Shown: positions 7,661 through 17,637 of the stretch, piece after piece
Layout of the letters: every line of letters starts with the position of its first letter
Position numbering within the stretch: position 1 is the first letter of the stretch
Assembly (NCBI GenBank): GCA_030447785.1
Contig: JAUJOF010000002.1
Coordinates: 301,383 to 365,382, forward strand
Source of the DNA: Solirubrobacteraceae bacterium
GTDB lineage: Bacteria > Actinomycetota > Thermoleophilia > Solirubrobacterales > Solirubrobacteraceae
Direction: 5' to 3'
Length of the DNA stretch: 64,000 nt
The notes under the pieces: generated by a model
What the model was told of the DNA's origin: nothing
The model's database searches: none
Seen by the model: only the letters and a program-made list of their open reading frames with translations
Program-made: the position numbers and the translations under genes

Positions 7661-8029
7661 TCAACGGCTCTCGACATGGCGCTGCTGGCCGTCGGCGAGC
7701 GCGAGTTCGCTCTTGAGGCTCGCGTTCTCCTCGCGCAGGCGCTGGTTCTCGGCCCGTAGCGAGTCCAGTCGCTGGCGCAGCGACGCCTCCGTCCCGCGCT
7801 GCCGCGCGGGGACGCGGTCCGCACGCGTCGGTGTGTGGTCGCGCACCTGCTCGATCGCGGCGCGCAGCGCGGGCTGGGGTAGAGCCATTGGCGCGAGACG
7901 CCGGCGCGCCGGGCGACCGATTGGAAGCTGATCTGGGCGCCTTCGGCGTCCAGACCGCGCAGCGCCCGCTCGGCGCGCTCGAGGCCGATGCCGCGCGGCG
8001 GCGGCCTCGGTGAGAGGCCCAGCGGCCAT
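7661..8029 (-). pseudogene. Tn554 TnpC-like (DUF6262) protein, frameshifted
   Basis: Start ATG at 8029 has a strong GGAGGAG site. The C-terminal frame contains a coiled coil (SLRQRLDSLRAENQRLREENAS), as in DUF6262/TnpC accessory proteins of Tn554-type transposons. The expected middle part (ALRGLDAEGAQISFQSVARR then AGVSRQWLY) is read only in another frame, so two compensating frameshifts are needed. The gene follows directly, with overlap, the remnant of the Tn554-like recombinase upstream, the normal order in such elements. Confidence 0.7.
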
Positions 8030-8290
8030 CGCGCTCCTCCAGTGATTCGAGGCCGTCGATGATGCGGATCAGGTTCAGCCGGACCGGCTCGTTGATCTCG
8101 ACCAGCCGTCGGCGTCCGTCGGCCGCGGCCTGGGCGATGAGCTGCTCGGTGCGGCTGAGCTGGTCGCGATGCTGGGCCAGGAACGCGGCGGTGGTGAGGA
8201 AGCTGTCGCAGGTCAGGCAGGCGTTGGGGTGCGAGCGGGCTTCGGTGACGTGCGACTCGTCGGGCGCGACGGCGAACCGTTCGGTCCGGA
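8026..8290 (-). pseudogene. Tn554-type site-specific integrase, C-terminal remnant
   Basis: Translation of the minus strand gives a zinc-finger-like ACLTCDSFLTT followed by FLAQHRDQLSRTEQLIAQA and LVEINEPVRLNLIRIIDGL, the characteristic tail of Tn554 TnpA/TnpB-type tyrosine recombinases. The catalytic domain is absent, so only about 85 residues survive. It overlaps the start of the TnpC-like remnant. Confidence 0.75.
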
Positions 8291-8377
8291 GAGCACACTG
8301 ATGATCGCTCGCGCAGCGCTCCGCCTAGCCCGGCTGCGAACGACGACCTGTCCGCCTGCCGCCGTAGCATCGCGCCG

Positions 8378-8908
8378 GTGCGGCGCATAGCGGTAATCGG
8401 CTGTGGGGGGACGGGCAAGACCACCCTCTCGAACGAGCTGGGCCGGCGGCTGGGCCTGCCGGTGCTGCACATCGACGGGCACTACTGGCAGCAGCGACCC
8501 GACGGTGAACGGGTCGAATCGACGCCCGAGCAATGGCGCGCGATCCACGCCGAGATGATCGCCCGCGAGCGATGGGTGATCGACGGGATGAAGCTCGGCG
8601 TGCTGCCGGCGCGCCTGCAGACCGCGGACACCGTGGTCTTTCTCGACTTGCCCGTGTGGCGCTGCCTGTGGGGCGTTCTTCGCCGCCGTCTTCGCTACCG
8701 CGGCCAGATGCGTCCGGACATCGGCGTGTATGACCGCATCAACGCCGAGTTCGTTCGCTGGATCTGGTCGTTTGGCACGACCGCGCGTCCTCGCATCCTC
8801 GACCTCCTGAGCGAGTGCTCCTGCGAGGTTGTGGTGCTAGGCAGCCGTAGCGAGGTGCGCAGCTTCCTGCGGTCGCTACCGCACCTGCAGCCCGGGGTCG
8901 CTGCCTAG
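8378..8908 (+). CDS. Small P-loop ATPase, FlaR/adenylate-kinase-like
   Basis: The 176-aa protein begins RRIAVIGCGGTGKTTLSNEL, a Walker A with the GTGKTT core at about 9-16. LPVLHIDGHYWQ, ERWVIDGMKLG and TVVFLDLPVWRCLWGVLRRR follow. This is the pattern of the topology-modulation (FlaR-like) or adenylate-kinase-related ATPases. The GTG at 8378 places the P-loop at the normal distance from the N-terminus. A relative lies at 38971-39447. The substrate is unknown; a nucleotide or small-molecule kinase role is inferred. Confidence 0.82.
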   Translation: MRRIAVIGCGGTGKTTLSNELGRRLGLPVLHIDGHYWQQRPDGERVESTPEQWRAIHAEMIARERWVIDGMKLGVLPARLQTADTVVFLDLPVWRCLWGVLRRRLRYRGQMRPDIGVYDRINAEFVRWIWSFGTTARPRILDLLSECSCEVVVLGSRSEVRSFLRSLPHLQPGVAA

Positions 8909-9079
8909 TCCATCGCGCGTCGCACCGCGATCGCTCGAGTTGCGACAGCTTCTCGTGGTGCAAGCGAAGATGAACGCCCCGCCACCACGCCGTTTCACGA
9001 CCTTGGAAGTGAGCGTCACGCGGAGCGTCTGCGCGACGCAACCGAACGAGCACCATTGGCCGTCCCACAGGTCGATCCC

Positions 9080-9901
9080 TCAGCGGGCACCAGTGGAGCC
9101 GAAGCCCGGGTCCTGACCACAACTCTGAGCTTCGCCTCCAGGGGCCTTCATCCAGCTCAGCACGGTGGCGGTGCCGGGGCGGCGCGGTGCGCGGCCGGCG
9201 GCGATGTGCGAGCGCAGCCGCGCGAGTCCGTCCCGGAGCTCCTGCGGGTGGTCGCGCTGCATCCGTTCGAAGAAGCTCGTCGCGCCGACCTCCGCGGCCT
9301 CGAGCACGCGCTCGGGGTCGGCCGAAAGCGCCGCCAGCGATGCGTCCTGCATGTCCTCGAACTCGAACTGCACGGACCGCGCGCCGGGCAACTCCGCGAG
9401 GAACGCCGCGCGCGGCGGGTGGGTCGCCTTCATCCATGCGCGGCTGCTTGGAAAGTAGTCGAGGACCCAAAGCGAGGCGGCGTCCTCGCCGGTAAAGCCC
9501 TTGAGCACGAGCCGCCCGCCCGGGCGCAGGATCCGCCGCGCCTCGGCCAGCGCGGCGCCGCGGTCCTCCACATGGTGGAGCATCGAGATCATCGCCGCCG
9601 CATCGAAGCTCTCGTCCTCGAACGGCAGCTGCTGTGCATCCGCCTCAACGGTTTCGAGCCCCTTGACGGCGGCGTGCGCCAGCATCTCGGCTGAGCGGTC
9701 CACGACGACGGGCTTCCATCCCTCGCGCTTCAGAGCGAGCGCGTAGTTGCCGGTGCCGCCGCCGATGTCGGCGAGCCGCCACCCGGGCGCGTCGCGGAGC
9801 CCCTCGCGCAGCGATCGCAGAACCGATGGGCTGGCAGAGCGCGTCTCGTCGTACCGTTCGGCTTGACGGGAGTAGTCGGGGAGCAGACTCACCCAAGTCA
9901 C
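9080..9901 (-). CDS. Class I SAM-dependent methyltransferase
   Basis: The 273-aa protein carries the Rossmann motif I LADIGGGTGNYA at about 44-55, the acidic VVVDRS end of strand 2, EADAQQLPFEDESFDAA (motif II/III region) and RILRPGGRLVLKGF. It belongs to the Methyltransf_11/UbiE-like group of unknown substrate. The GTG at 9901 was preferred as giving MTWVSLLPDYSRQAERYDE; a second GTG at 9892 is possible. The gene is intact. The 170 bp downstream contain no recognised gene. Confidence 0.85.
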   Translation of the reverse strand: MTWVSLLPDYSRQAERYDETRSASPSVLRSLREGLRDAPGWRLADIGGGTGNYALALKREGWKPVVVDRSAEMLAHAAVKGLETVEADAQQLPFEDESFDAAAMISMLHHVEDRGAALAEARRILRPGGRLVLKGFTGEDAASLWVLDYFPSSRAWMKATHPPRAAFLAELPGARSVQFEFEDMQDASLAALSADPERVLEAAEVGATSFFERMQRDHPQELRDGLARLRSHIAAGRAPRRPGTATVLSWMKAPGGEAQSCGQDPGFGSTGAR

Positions 9902-10034
9902 GTGCCGCGACCCTACCCGGGATCGGGTCACGCTTTTCCCATCAAGCGCGACCCGGACGCAGCTTTCAGCGGCACCGTTCCTCGTCGTCGGCGGTCCCAC
10001 AAGCCGACTCCCCTCGGGGGACCCTCACTTCGGC

Positions 10035-10554
10035 CTACAGTTGCGCCGGCCGCTCGATGTCGAAGATGAGGACCCGCTGGCCGTTGAGCATCTCGTCGCG
10101 AAGCGGCCGTAGCCCCAATCGTTCGGCGACGCGCACCGACGGAGTGTCTCGGGGTGAATGACCGAGATCAGGCGTGGCGCGTTGCGCACGGTCCACGCCC
10201 AGTCGATCGCGGCGCGGGCAGCTTCGGTGGCGTATCCATGCCCCCACGCGTGGCGAGCGAGCTTCCAGCCGACCTCCAGGCCCGGCCAGCCTTCGGGGTT
10301 CCACAGGCTGCAGCGACCGAGCAACACACCGTCGACCCTGCGCTCGACCGCCCAGTTGCCGTAGCCACGAAGCGTCCAATGTCCGGTATGCACCGCCAAC
10401 TGGCGCCAGCTCTGCGGCGGTCGAGCACCCCGCCGATGTAGCGCATGACCTGTTGGTCGGCCGACATCGCCGCGTGAGCCTCGAAGTCACTCTCTCGCCA
10501 GCCCCGAAGCACGAGCCGGGTGGTCTCGAGGCGAGGCACGAGCTCGGCGTGCAC
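10035..10554 (-). pseudogene. GNAT acetyltransferase (RimJ/RimL type), two frameshifts
   Basis: Three frames must be joined. The first starts at 10554 with RLETTRLVLRGWRESDFEAH. The second carries GNWAVERRVDG, CSLWNPEGWPGLEVGWKLA and the acetyl-CoA loop HAWGHGYATEAARAAIDWA. The third carries RVAERLGLRPLRDEMLNG and ends near 10035. This is a typical RimJ/RimL-type N-acetyltransferase. As sequenced it cannot give a full product. Confidence 0.8.
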
Positions 10555-10857
10555 AGGACCACTCTACGTTGGACGCCGCGGTCTGCCGGCCCTCTGCCTC
10601 TGATGGTTGGGGCGGCGACTTGGGTGAACGAGACCGCCCTTGCGGCGGCACGTCGGTCATGGCGTGCGCCTGCGCAGGGTCGCCGCGCCGAGAACGAGCG
10701 CGAGCAGGATGCAGCCGCAGATCACTGCGAAGGTGGCGCTGAACCTGGTCCTCGCCGGCCACGCGCTGACGCTCGTCGGTCAGCCGGAGAGCCGCTGGCA
10801 CGACGCGAAGAAGCAGCACGCGACGCTGAGCCGGAGAGTCAGTTGGGCCGAAATGGG
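10555..10857. other. No intact gene; possible membrane-segment relic
   Basis: About 300 bp. On the minus strand around 10740-10665 one frame reads ATFAVICGCILLALVLGAAT, a plausible transmembrane helix, but an in-frame stop lies just upstream. I treat it as an unassigned relic or chance. Confidence 0.3.
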
Positions 10858-11484
10858 TCACGCGTTGAGCGGAGCGCGACCTCTCCTGTGATCTCGCTGG
10901 CGCCTATCCGCTCGCCATGGCTCTGCAGTGCCGGAAGGCTTGGCGAGCGCGCGATAGACGCTCGAGCGGCTGACGCCGAGGGCTTGGGCGATCTCGTTGA
11001 CGGTGTGTTGGCGGGCGGCATGCATCTAGCGGGCGGCGTTGATCTTGGCGGGCGTCAGCGCGGGCTTGCGCCCACCACGGCGGCCGCGGGCGCGGGCGGC
11101 GGCAAGTCGTGGTGCGCTCGCGGATGAGGTCGGCTTCGAACTCGGCCAGTGCTCCGAAGACGTGGAAGATCAGCCGCCCGCCCGGGGTGGTGGTATCGAT
11201 CTGCTCGCGCAAGCTACGCAGCCCCACCCCGTCCTGGTCGAGTCGGCGGGCCAGGGCGATCAGGTCGCTGAGCGAGCGCGCGAGGCGGTCCAGGCGCCAG
11301 ACCACCAAGGTGTCGCCCGGACGCATGTGCTCGAGGACCCTGGCCAGCTGGGTCGCTCGGCGCGCGTGCCCGTCGCGCTGTCGGTCCAGATGCGCACACA
11401 GCCCGCCGCGCGCAGCTCGTCGAGCTGCAACTCGGGAGCCTGGTCGGCGGTCGAGACGCGCGCGTAGCCGAGCAGCTGGGTCAC
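10858..11484 (-). pseudogene. Serine recombinase (resolvase/invertase), broken
   Basis: The start GTG at 11484 gives [14 protein letters not shown], the N-terminal block with the catalytic Ser. After a frameshift come [15 protein letters not shown] and GRLIFHVFGALAEFE, then ERTT. A further shift leads to GRRGGRKPALTPAKI, an in-frame TAG, and the C-terminal HTH ARQHTVNEIAQALGVSRSSV. At least two frameshifts and one nonsense codon make it inactive. A strong palindrome lies 119 bp upstream. Confidence 0.85.
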
Positions 11485-11602
11485 GCCGGCGAACGTATCG
11501 TTTCCCGCGGACGGCGCCGCGGCTGAGACGTTGAAAGTGAGACGGAGTTTTGAGACGCCGCTCACGACGGGTTTGCCGCAACGGCGCCGACCCGGGCGCG
11601 GT

Positions 11603-11628
11603 GTCTCACAAACGGTCGTTTGTGGGAC
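11603..11628. promoter_or_regulatory. Near-perfect 26-bp palindrome, possible recombinase site
   Basis: GTCTCACAAACG and CGTTTGTGGGAC form 12-bp arms with a single mismatch around a central GT dinucleotide. A dinucleotide centre between inverted half-sites is the layout of a serine-recombinase crossover or res subsite, and the broken serine recombinase starts 119 bp away. Operator function is the alternative. Confidence 0.5.
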
Positions 11629-12020
11629 GGGCGCGCGCCGACCCGCGTGTCGGTGATCTTCCGCTGCGACGTGCAGGACCCGGAGAGCTCGCGCCAACCG
11701 AGCCTTAGAAGCGTGCTCCGCAGGCGAACGCCGATCGTTCGCTTCCAGGTTGGGCCGCTGAGCAGCGCCGTCGCGAAGCGGCTCTTCGCTGCGCTCCGAA
11801 CGGTGTGGGGTCGACTGTCTAACCGAGCGAAAATGGCGAGCCGCGTTAGTAGAACGCAGTCACGAGCGCCGCTTGACGGCGCGGCGTTCGGCGCAGGCGA
11901 TCGTGACTCGCGCGCTGGTGTGCTGGCCGCTGTTGGGTCAATCACGGCCACGCACACCGCCGCGGGCGGGTTGGGCGGACGAGTCGGCGGCGGGGCAGGC
12001 GAAGGGCCCGCTGATGCGGG
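11629..12020. other. No gene recognised
   Basis: About 390 bp with overlapping open frames on both strands but no motif, no credible ribosome-binding site and no similarity that I can name. Confidence 0.5.
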
Positions 12021-12735
12021 CTATCGCCGACGGATGAATCTGCGCAGGATGAAATCACGCCATGGAACCTGACGTTCCTCGAAGGCGCGCAAGAGCTCGG
12101 CGTCGTCGTATCTCACAGCGAGTTTCGCGACGCTGACCGCGCTGGAGACTGGTGTGAGGACGAGCGCACGAGCCTGTGCCTGATCGTGACAGCCGACGGA
12201 GCCGGGGTTGAGGAATCGGCGGCCGCCATCCGTCAAGTCGTATTCGCGGTGGACATGACCGAAGACCACGGCATCACCCGCAACGCCAGCGAACAAGCGA
12301 TCGAAGTCGCTGCCGGTCGGATGAGCCGGGGGTTCGTCATCGGACCACTCGCCGTGCCGGCGCGCATAATGGATGAACACCGCAGTGACCTCGCCGCACT
12401 CGAGCGACAGCGTGTACGGCCAACGCTTCATGGCGTCGCGGTGGGAGTCAGAGAGCTGCCTACGCGTCCAACGCTGATGCGCGATCGCGCCTCTCGCAAC
12501 CAGGGCGGCGGAGGCTCGGGCAAGCCGAAGGCTGCCCACTCGTCATGGTTGCCCATCACGCACAGGACCTCCGACTCGACAAGCAGTGAGACCACCTCGT
12601 CGGGATACGGCCCCAGGGCAACCGCATCGCCCACGTGGACGACCACGTCGCAACCCGCTGACTTCAGCGCGTCCAGCGCAACCTCGTCGCTGGGAGGTTC
12701 GCGTGAGCGTCCGCGATGACCCCGATGCGCGGCAC
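12021..12735 (-). pseudogene. Metallophosphoesterase, frameshifted
   Basis: The pieces together form a calcineurin-like phosphoesterase of the YfcE type. GTG at 12735 starts PRIGVIADAHANLPA (the D-x-H metal site). A second frame gives VVVHVGDAVALGP (GD) and VLCVMGNHDEW (GNHD). A third gives VVFGHVHREYDL (GHVH) and RRFLNPGSVG. Two frameshifts separate them, near 12700 and 12520. All metal-ligand motifs are conserved, so decay or sequencing error is recent. Confidence 0.85.
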
Positions 12736-13084
12736 CTAGAGCAGAATATTCGTCGGCGTGGAAGCTCATCGTGCCCGCATCCGCCTCCGCGTCGGGATGG
12801 TGCAGCAGTGAGGCCGCGACGAGGTCCGGGTAGCGCCATCATCCGCGCGAAATCCACGCTTGGTGTTTGTCGCCATCTGCGCCGAGCCGGCGTCCCACGC
12901 TCCGATCGCGTAGCAGTGCCTGTTTGTCGTCGCGATTGCGAGCCATCGCTGGGGCTCCCGGTACGGTTTTGTCGCCACGATCGCCGATTCGACGGCGACA
13001 AAGAGCAGTTAGCCGCCGCATTCGGAGGCCGGCTTCCCACAGATGAACCTCTAACGGCGACCGTTCGTCGCCGGCCCGCGCGCG
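12736..13084. other. No gene recognised
   Basis: About 350 bp between the phosphoesterase and a recombinase remnant. Several short frames are present, none with recognisable motifs. Confidence 0.5.
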
Positions 13085-13300
13085 ATAGCGCGAGTTCGTG
13101 TCGCTTCGCGCTGGATGGCGCGGCAGACCGTGGAGCGTGCGACACCGAACAGGTCCCCGAGCTCGGCGGTGCTGTGCTCTCCCGCGTGATGGAGGGCGAC
13201 CAGATGCGCTTCCTGGCGCGGGTTGAGCTTGGGCTGCTTGCCGCGCAGCCGTCCCCTGGGCCTTGGCGACCTTCATACCCTCGCGGGTGCGCAGGAGGGC
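13085..13300 (-). pseudogene. Serine recombinase C-terminal remnant
   Basis: The minus strand reads RTREGMKVAKAQG, then in another frame RLRGKQPKLNPRQEAHLVAL and AELGDLFGVARSTVCRAIQR. This is the hinge plus C-terminal HTH of a resolvase/invertase distinct from the 10858-11484 one. The catalytic N-terminal domain is missing. Confidence 0.7.
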
Positions 13301-13379
13301 ATGCGACCGACCCACCGTCGCCTTCGACGTCATCCAGCGCTGTTCATCCCCGAGCGGCTGCGCGTGGAGCTCACAGCGC

Positions 13380-14443
13380 TCAGCGCTCAGCGCGCGCGGC
13401 CGCAGGCGCTGCGTCTGATTCCCCGCAGTCGCGGCGCACTGTGGATGACCGGGGCGGCTGGACCTGATCCAGGAGGCCGGCGCGGGTCTGGTCGTCGAGG
13501 AACGCTGCATTCAGGGCGGTGCGCGTCGTGGCGAGGAGGTCCTCATCGCTGAAGCCAAAGACATGTCGTGCCAGGGCGTACTCGGTGCCCAGTGTCGTCG
13601 CAAAGTGCGGAGGGTCGTCCGTGTTGAGCGTCACCGTCACGCCGGCTGCGCGAAGCCTTGGCAGGGGTGGTCCTCCAGGCCGAGAAGATCCCAAGCGCCA
13701 GGTTGCTCGATGGGCAGACCTCGAGCACGATCGCCTGTCGGACCAGTTCCTCGACGACCGCGTCGTCCTCGATGGCGCGGACGCCGTGACCCAGGCGGCT
13801 GATCGGTAAGTCGAGGGCCTCGCGGACGCTCTCGGACCCGAGGATCTCGCCGGCATGAACCGTGCAGCCCAGACCCGCCGATCGGCGAGTTCGAACGCCG
13901 CCGTGAAGCCGCTGAGCGGATTGGCTTGCTCATCTCCGGCCAACCCGAAGCCCGTCACCAACGGATGAGGGTCTTCATACAGCCGCCGCGCGATCCCCAG
14001 GGCGTGCTCTGGCGGCTCATGACGCAGCGCCGTGACGATCAGCCGCGCCTCAATGCCCGTTGCCGCCTTTGCGCGGCGCACGCCGTCAGCGACCCCGTCG
14101 AGGTGCTCCTGCCACGTCACACCTACGGAAGCTGCATGTGACGGCGACACGGTCAACTCAGCATAGATCGCACCTTCGTCGGCGAGCCCGGACAGGTAGC
14201 GGAAGGCGATCTGCGTAGTCGCCGGCGCTCGCCAGGCAAGAGGCTGCGGCGTCGTACGCCTCGAAGAACTGAGAGGCCGACGACCAGCGGTACGCGGTTT
14301 CCCCGTCGACCAGGGCCGATGGGATCGCCTTGGCGTTGCGGTGGGCGAGCTCCGGCGCGAGCCTGGGGGTGATCGTGCCCTCCAGGTGGACGCAACTCCG
14401 CCTTGGGAAGCGTCTCGTCAGCAGTCCACACGGCATCGCTCAT
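13380..14443 (-). pseudogene. add: Adenosine deaminase, multiply frameshifted
   Basis: The fragments, in order, match adenosine deaminase: LPKAEL then VHLEGTITPRLAPEL (the metal-binding H-x-H region is split by a frameshift), SASQFFEAYDAAASCL, ELTVSPSHAASVG, VTGFGLAGDE, a segment with HAGE, VLEVCPSSNLALGIF, and VTLNTDDPPHFATTLGTEY with the catalytic Asp-Asp. At least five frameshifts are needed. The ancestral protein would deaminate adenosine to inosine in purine salvage. No intact product is possible now. Confidence 0.82.
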
Positions 14444-14847
14444 CCTCCCGCATTGACCTGTTGGAGCGAAATCGCAGGCACTGGTGCGGGGTGCTCGCTG
14501 GACGGGCGTTTTGCGACCACGCGCGCGGAGCAGCAGAGCAGCGCCGGCGAGAAGGATGGGATGCCGCGAGGCGTGGAGCGCGTCGAGGCCCCATGCAGGC
14601 CTGCACCAACAGCGAGCCGACTGGCCACGTATCGCCGACGATCCCGCCGTAGACCAAGGCTTCGGCAGTTCACCGAGTCTGGTAGCAACAGTCCCAGATC
14701 GAGCTCAGCTCGCCCGCCGCATACAACCCGCGATGGGCGACGGCGAGAAGTCGGCTCGCCACAGGCAGCTACCTCAAGGGTTGGGGCCCGACATGTCAAC
14801 CGATGTGGCTCATGTCATTCGGCGAGGATCTCGATGCCGTGCGCGAT
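14444..14847. other. No gene recognised
   Basis: About 400 bp. Overlapping frames on both strands show no motif. It separates the deaminase relic from the 3' end of the SBBP gene. Confidence 0.5.
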
Positions 14848-16194
14848 TCACCCTCGGCCACGGCCCCCTCGGCGCTTGAGCTTGGCCACGAACGCGTCGG
14901 TAGCGCCATTGAAGGTGGTGTCGAAGGCCGCCGGGGTGGTGGGGAAGTCGCCCGATGCCGTGGTTCCCGTCACGAACGCGTCCCCCCGAGGGTCGAGAGC
15001 GACGCCGGCGCCATAATCGTGGCCGGCCCCGCCAAGGAAGGTGGCCCAGGCCAGCCGGGAGCCGCCCGGACCAAGCCGGGTGACATAAGTGTCGCGATCG
15101 CCGTTGAAGGTTGTGTCGAAGGCCCCCGAGGTGGTCGGAAAGTCAGCCGACTCGGTACCCCCGGTGACGTAGGCGTCTCCCCTTGGGGTGACGGCGACAC
15201 CGAGGGCGTCATCGGCGCCAGACCCGCCGAGGAACGTCGAGTACCGAAGGGCTCCCCCATTGGCCGTCAAGCTGGTAACAAAGGCGTCGGGGGGGCCGTT
15301 GATGGTGGCGTCGTAGGCACCCGGCGTGGTGGGGAAGTCGCGTGAGCGCGTGGGCCCGACGACGTAGGCGTTTCCCCTGGGGTCGACGGCGATACCAAAA
15401 CCGGCGTCCAGACCGCTACCTCCAAGGAAGGTCGAATACTGCAGGCGGCTCCCGTCTGCAGCAAGCTTGGTCACGTAGGCGTCGAAGTCTCCGCCGAAGA
15501 ACGGCGGACGAAAGCCGCCCTGGCCGGTGAAGGCCGTGTCGTAGGCGCCGGGGGTGGTGGGGAACTCCGGAGACCCGGTGATCCCCGCGATGTACGCCTC
15601 CCCTGTCGGGTCCACCGCGATACCGGAGCCGGAATCGAAGCCTGTCCCCCCGATGAAGGTGGAGTAGGCGACAGCTGACCCGTCGGCGGCCACCTTGGCC
15701 ACGTATGCATCGAAGCCACCATTGAAGGTGGTGTCGAACGCACCGGCGGTAGTGGGGAAGTCGGGAGAACGGGTGACCCCCCGCACGTACGCATTGCCCC
15801 GGGCGTCGACAGCGATGGCGTCGGCGTCATCGAAAGACGACCCACCGAGGAGGGTGGCATACTCCAGTCGCCCGGTTCGGTTGAACTTGGCCACGAACGC
15901 GTCGGTATCGCCATTGAAGACGGTGTCAAAGGCGCCGGGGGTGGCCGGGAAATCCGGCGAGCTGGTCCTGCCCGCGACGTAGGTATCGCCCCCGTTGACC
16001 GCGATGGCCAACCCGTCGTCGACGCCGCCGCCCCCAAGGAAAGACGAGGAGGCCAGCACGGCGTCGGCGAAAGGGGGGCGGACGTCGCCGCGACTGTCCC
16101 GCGGAGCAGCCGAAGCCGACACCGCCAGAAGACCGCCAAGGATCCAAGCCAGCAACACCGCCAAACCAGCCGATACCCGAGGACGTTCAATCAT
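14848..16194 (-). CDS. Secreted SBBP-repeat (beta-propeller) protein
   Basis: The 448-aa protein has an N-terminal signal sequence (VSAGLAVLLAWILGGLLA then ASA) and six tandem repeats of about 60 residues. Each repeat is built on IAVDPRGNAYV-x-G-x-T, DFPTTPGAFDTTFNG and DAFVAKLAADGS, ending YSTFLGGSG. These are SBBP (seven-bladed beta-propeller) repeats. The product is probably exported and may bind a surface ligand. The ATG at 16194 was chosen because AAGGGAAA lies 7-8 nt upstream; an in-frame start at 16230 is less likely. Repeat 3 has a short insertion (GQGGFRPPFFGG). The gene is intact. Confidence 0.85.
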   Translation of the reverse strand: MIERPRVSAGLAVLLAWILGGLLAVSASAAPRDSRGDVRPPFADAVLASSSFLGGGGVDDGLAIAVNGGDTYVAGRTSSPDFPATPGAFDTVFNGDTDAFVAKFNRTGRLEYATLLGGSSFDDADAIAVDARGNAYVRGVTRSPDFPTTAGAFDTTFNGGFDAYVAKVAADGSAVAYSTFIGGTGFDSGSGIAVDPTGEAYIAGITGSPEFPTTPGAYDTAFTGQGGFRPPFFGGDFDAYVTKLAADGSRLQYSTFLGGSGLDAGFGIAVDPRGNAYVVGPTRSRDFPTTPGAYDATINGPPDAFVTSLTANGGALRYSTFLGGSGADDALGVAVTPRGDAYVTGGTESADFPTTSGAFDTTFNGDRDTYVTRLGPGGSRLAWATFLGGAGHDYGAGVALDPRGDAFVTGTTASGDFPTTPAAFDTTFNGATDAFVAKLKRRGGRGRG

Positions 16195-16272
16195 TGATTT
16201 CCCTTCCGACCGCTGCGGTGTAGGCACCACCTAATCAACTACCAGCCCAACGTTAGCCAAAAAGGGATCGGC

Positions 16273-17637
16273 GGATTCTGGCGGTCAGTGCAACAGGAGC
16301 TCGGCGATCTCTTCGGAGGGCTTGGCGAACGCGAGGCGCTTGCGGGGTCGGTCGTTGAGCTGGTCGGCGACTCGGTCGAGGTCGGCCTCGCTGACGGCTG
16401 AGAAGTCGGTGCCGGCCGGGAAGTACTGGCGCAGGAGGCCGTTGGTGTTCTCGTTGGAGGCGCGCTGCCACGGGGCGTGGGGATCGCAGAAGAAGACGTC
16501 GATGGCGGCGTCGATGTGGACCTGCTTTCAGTCGCGCATCTCTGGTCCTTGGTCCCAGGTCAGCGAGCGGCGCAGGGACTCGGGCAACGTCTGGATCTTG
16601 GCCGCCAGCGCCGGGGCGACGTGCTCGGGCTTGTAGCCGTCGGGCAGCCCGACGAGCAGCGCGTAGCCGGTGGTGCGCTCGACCAGCGTGGCGATCGCCG
16701 TGGCGTTGCGCTTGCCGATCATCAGGTCGCCCTCCCAGTGGCCGGGCACCGCGCGATCGTCGGCCTCGGGCGGACGCTGGGCGATGTTGACCATGTCGGG
16801 AATGCGGTTCTTGCGCTGCCCGGCCTGGCGGCCGGGCTGGCGCAGCGAGCGGCCGGTGCGCAGACAGCGCGTCAGCTCGCGGCGCAAGGCGCCTCTCGAC
16901 TGCACGTACAGCGACTGGTAGATCGTCTCGGTCGACACCCACATCTCCCGCTGGTCGGGGAACTGGCGGCGCAGGCGCCCGGCGATCTGCTCGGGCGAGT
17001 AGCGCTGCAGGAGATCGTCTTGCACACGCTCTGCCAGCGCCAGGTTGGTGGCCAACTTGGCCGCCTTGGGCCGGCAGGCGCGCTCCCAGGCCAGCGCGTG
17101 CGCGGTCGTCGCCCGGTAGGCGCCGCCGCGGTCGGCGTTGCGCCCAAGCTCGCGGCTGACCGTCGAGGGCGCGCGACCCAGACGGCGCGCGATGACCCGC
17201 ACCGAGTCGCCGGCCGCTCGGCCCACCGCGATCTCTTCGCGCTCTGCCAACGACAGGCAGCGGCCCTTCAGATCGCGGCCACGGCGCGGGCGCACCCCGC
17301 CGCACGCGGTCACCCAGCGGCTGCCCTGCTTGCGGTAGGTGCCGACCTCCGCGGCCGCGTCGGCGATGAACCCGCCGCGCTGCAACGCTGCCCAGAACGC
17401 CTGAAACGCCTCGGCGTCCATCCGATTCGCATACCGGCCCATCGACCACTCCTGACCTCGCCAGCGGGACCCGTCGCACGTCGACGAGCCCCCGCGGCGG
17501 CGGCGCGCGCCGATCGCCGCTACGCCTCTCCCTCCGGGCTCGCCTCCGCGGCGACCGGCGCCCACCACACCAGCCCCACCGGACAGCTCCGCGAGCCCCC
17601 GCCTACCGGGCCGGTGTTGCGATCACCGCGAGAACCC
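16273..17637 (-). mobile_element. IS30-family element, copy 1
   Basis: The ends carry an imperfect inverted repeat: GGATTCTGGCGGTCAGTGC on the left, and the complement of GGGTTCTCGCGGTGATCGC on the right. The same two ends bound copy 2 at 39537-40489. The exact end base and the 2-3 bp duplication cannot be fixed by eye. It encloses one transposase gene with an internal stop. Confidence 0.8.
16285..17442 (-). pseudogene. IS30-family transposase with internal TGA
   Basis: The ATG at 17442 follows AGGAGTGGTCG. HTH segments (LAEREEIAVGRAAGDSVRVI and RRLGRAPSTVSREL) are followed by the IS30 core: REMWVSTETIYQSLY, VPGHWEGDLMIGKRN (first catalytic Asp), SLTWDQGPEMRD (second Asp) and RASNENTNGLLRQY (Glu). 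At 16528-16530 a TGA replaces the Trp codon that normally follows EMRD. The frame then continues correctly (KQVHIDAAIDVFFCDPH) to the true stop at 16285. A single G-to-A change explains it. Confidence 0.88.

Noticed and set aside
14880-16100. Regular repeats of about 180 bp as a CRISPR-like or satellite array
   Set aside because: They are coding SBBP protein repeats with diverged DNA and no spacers.
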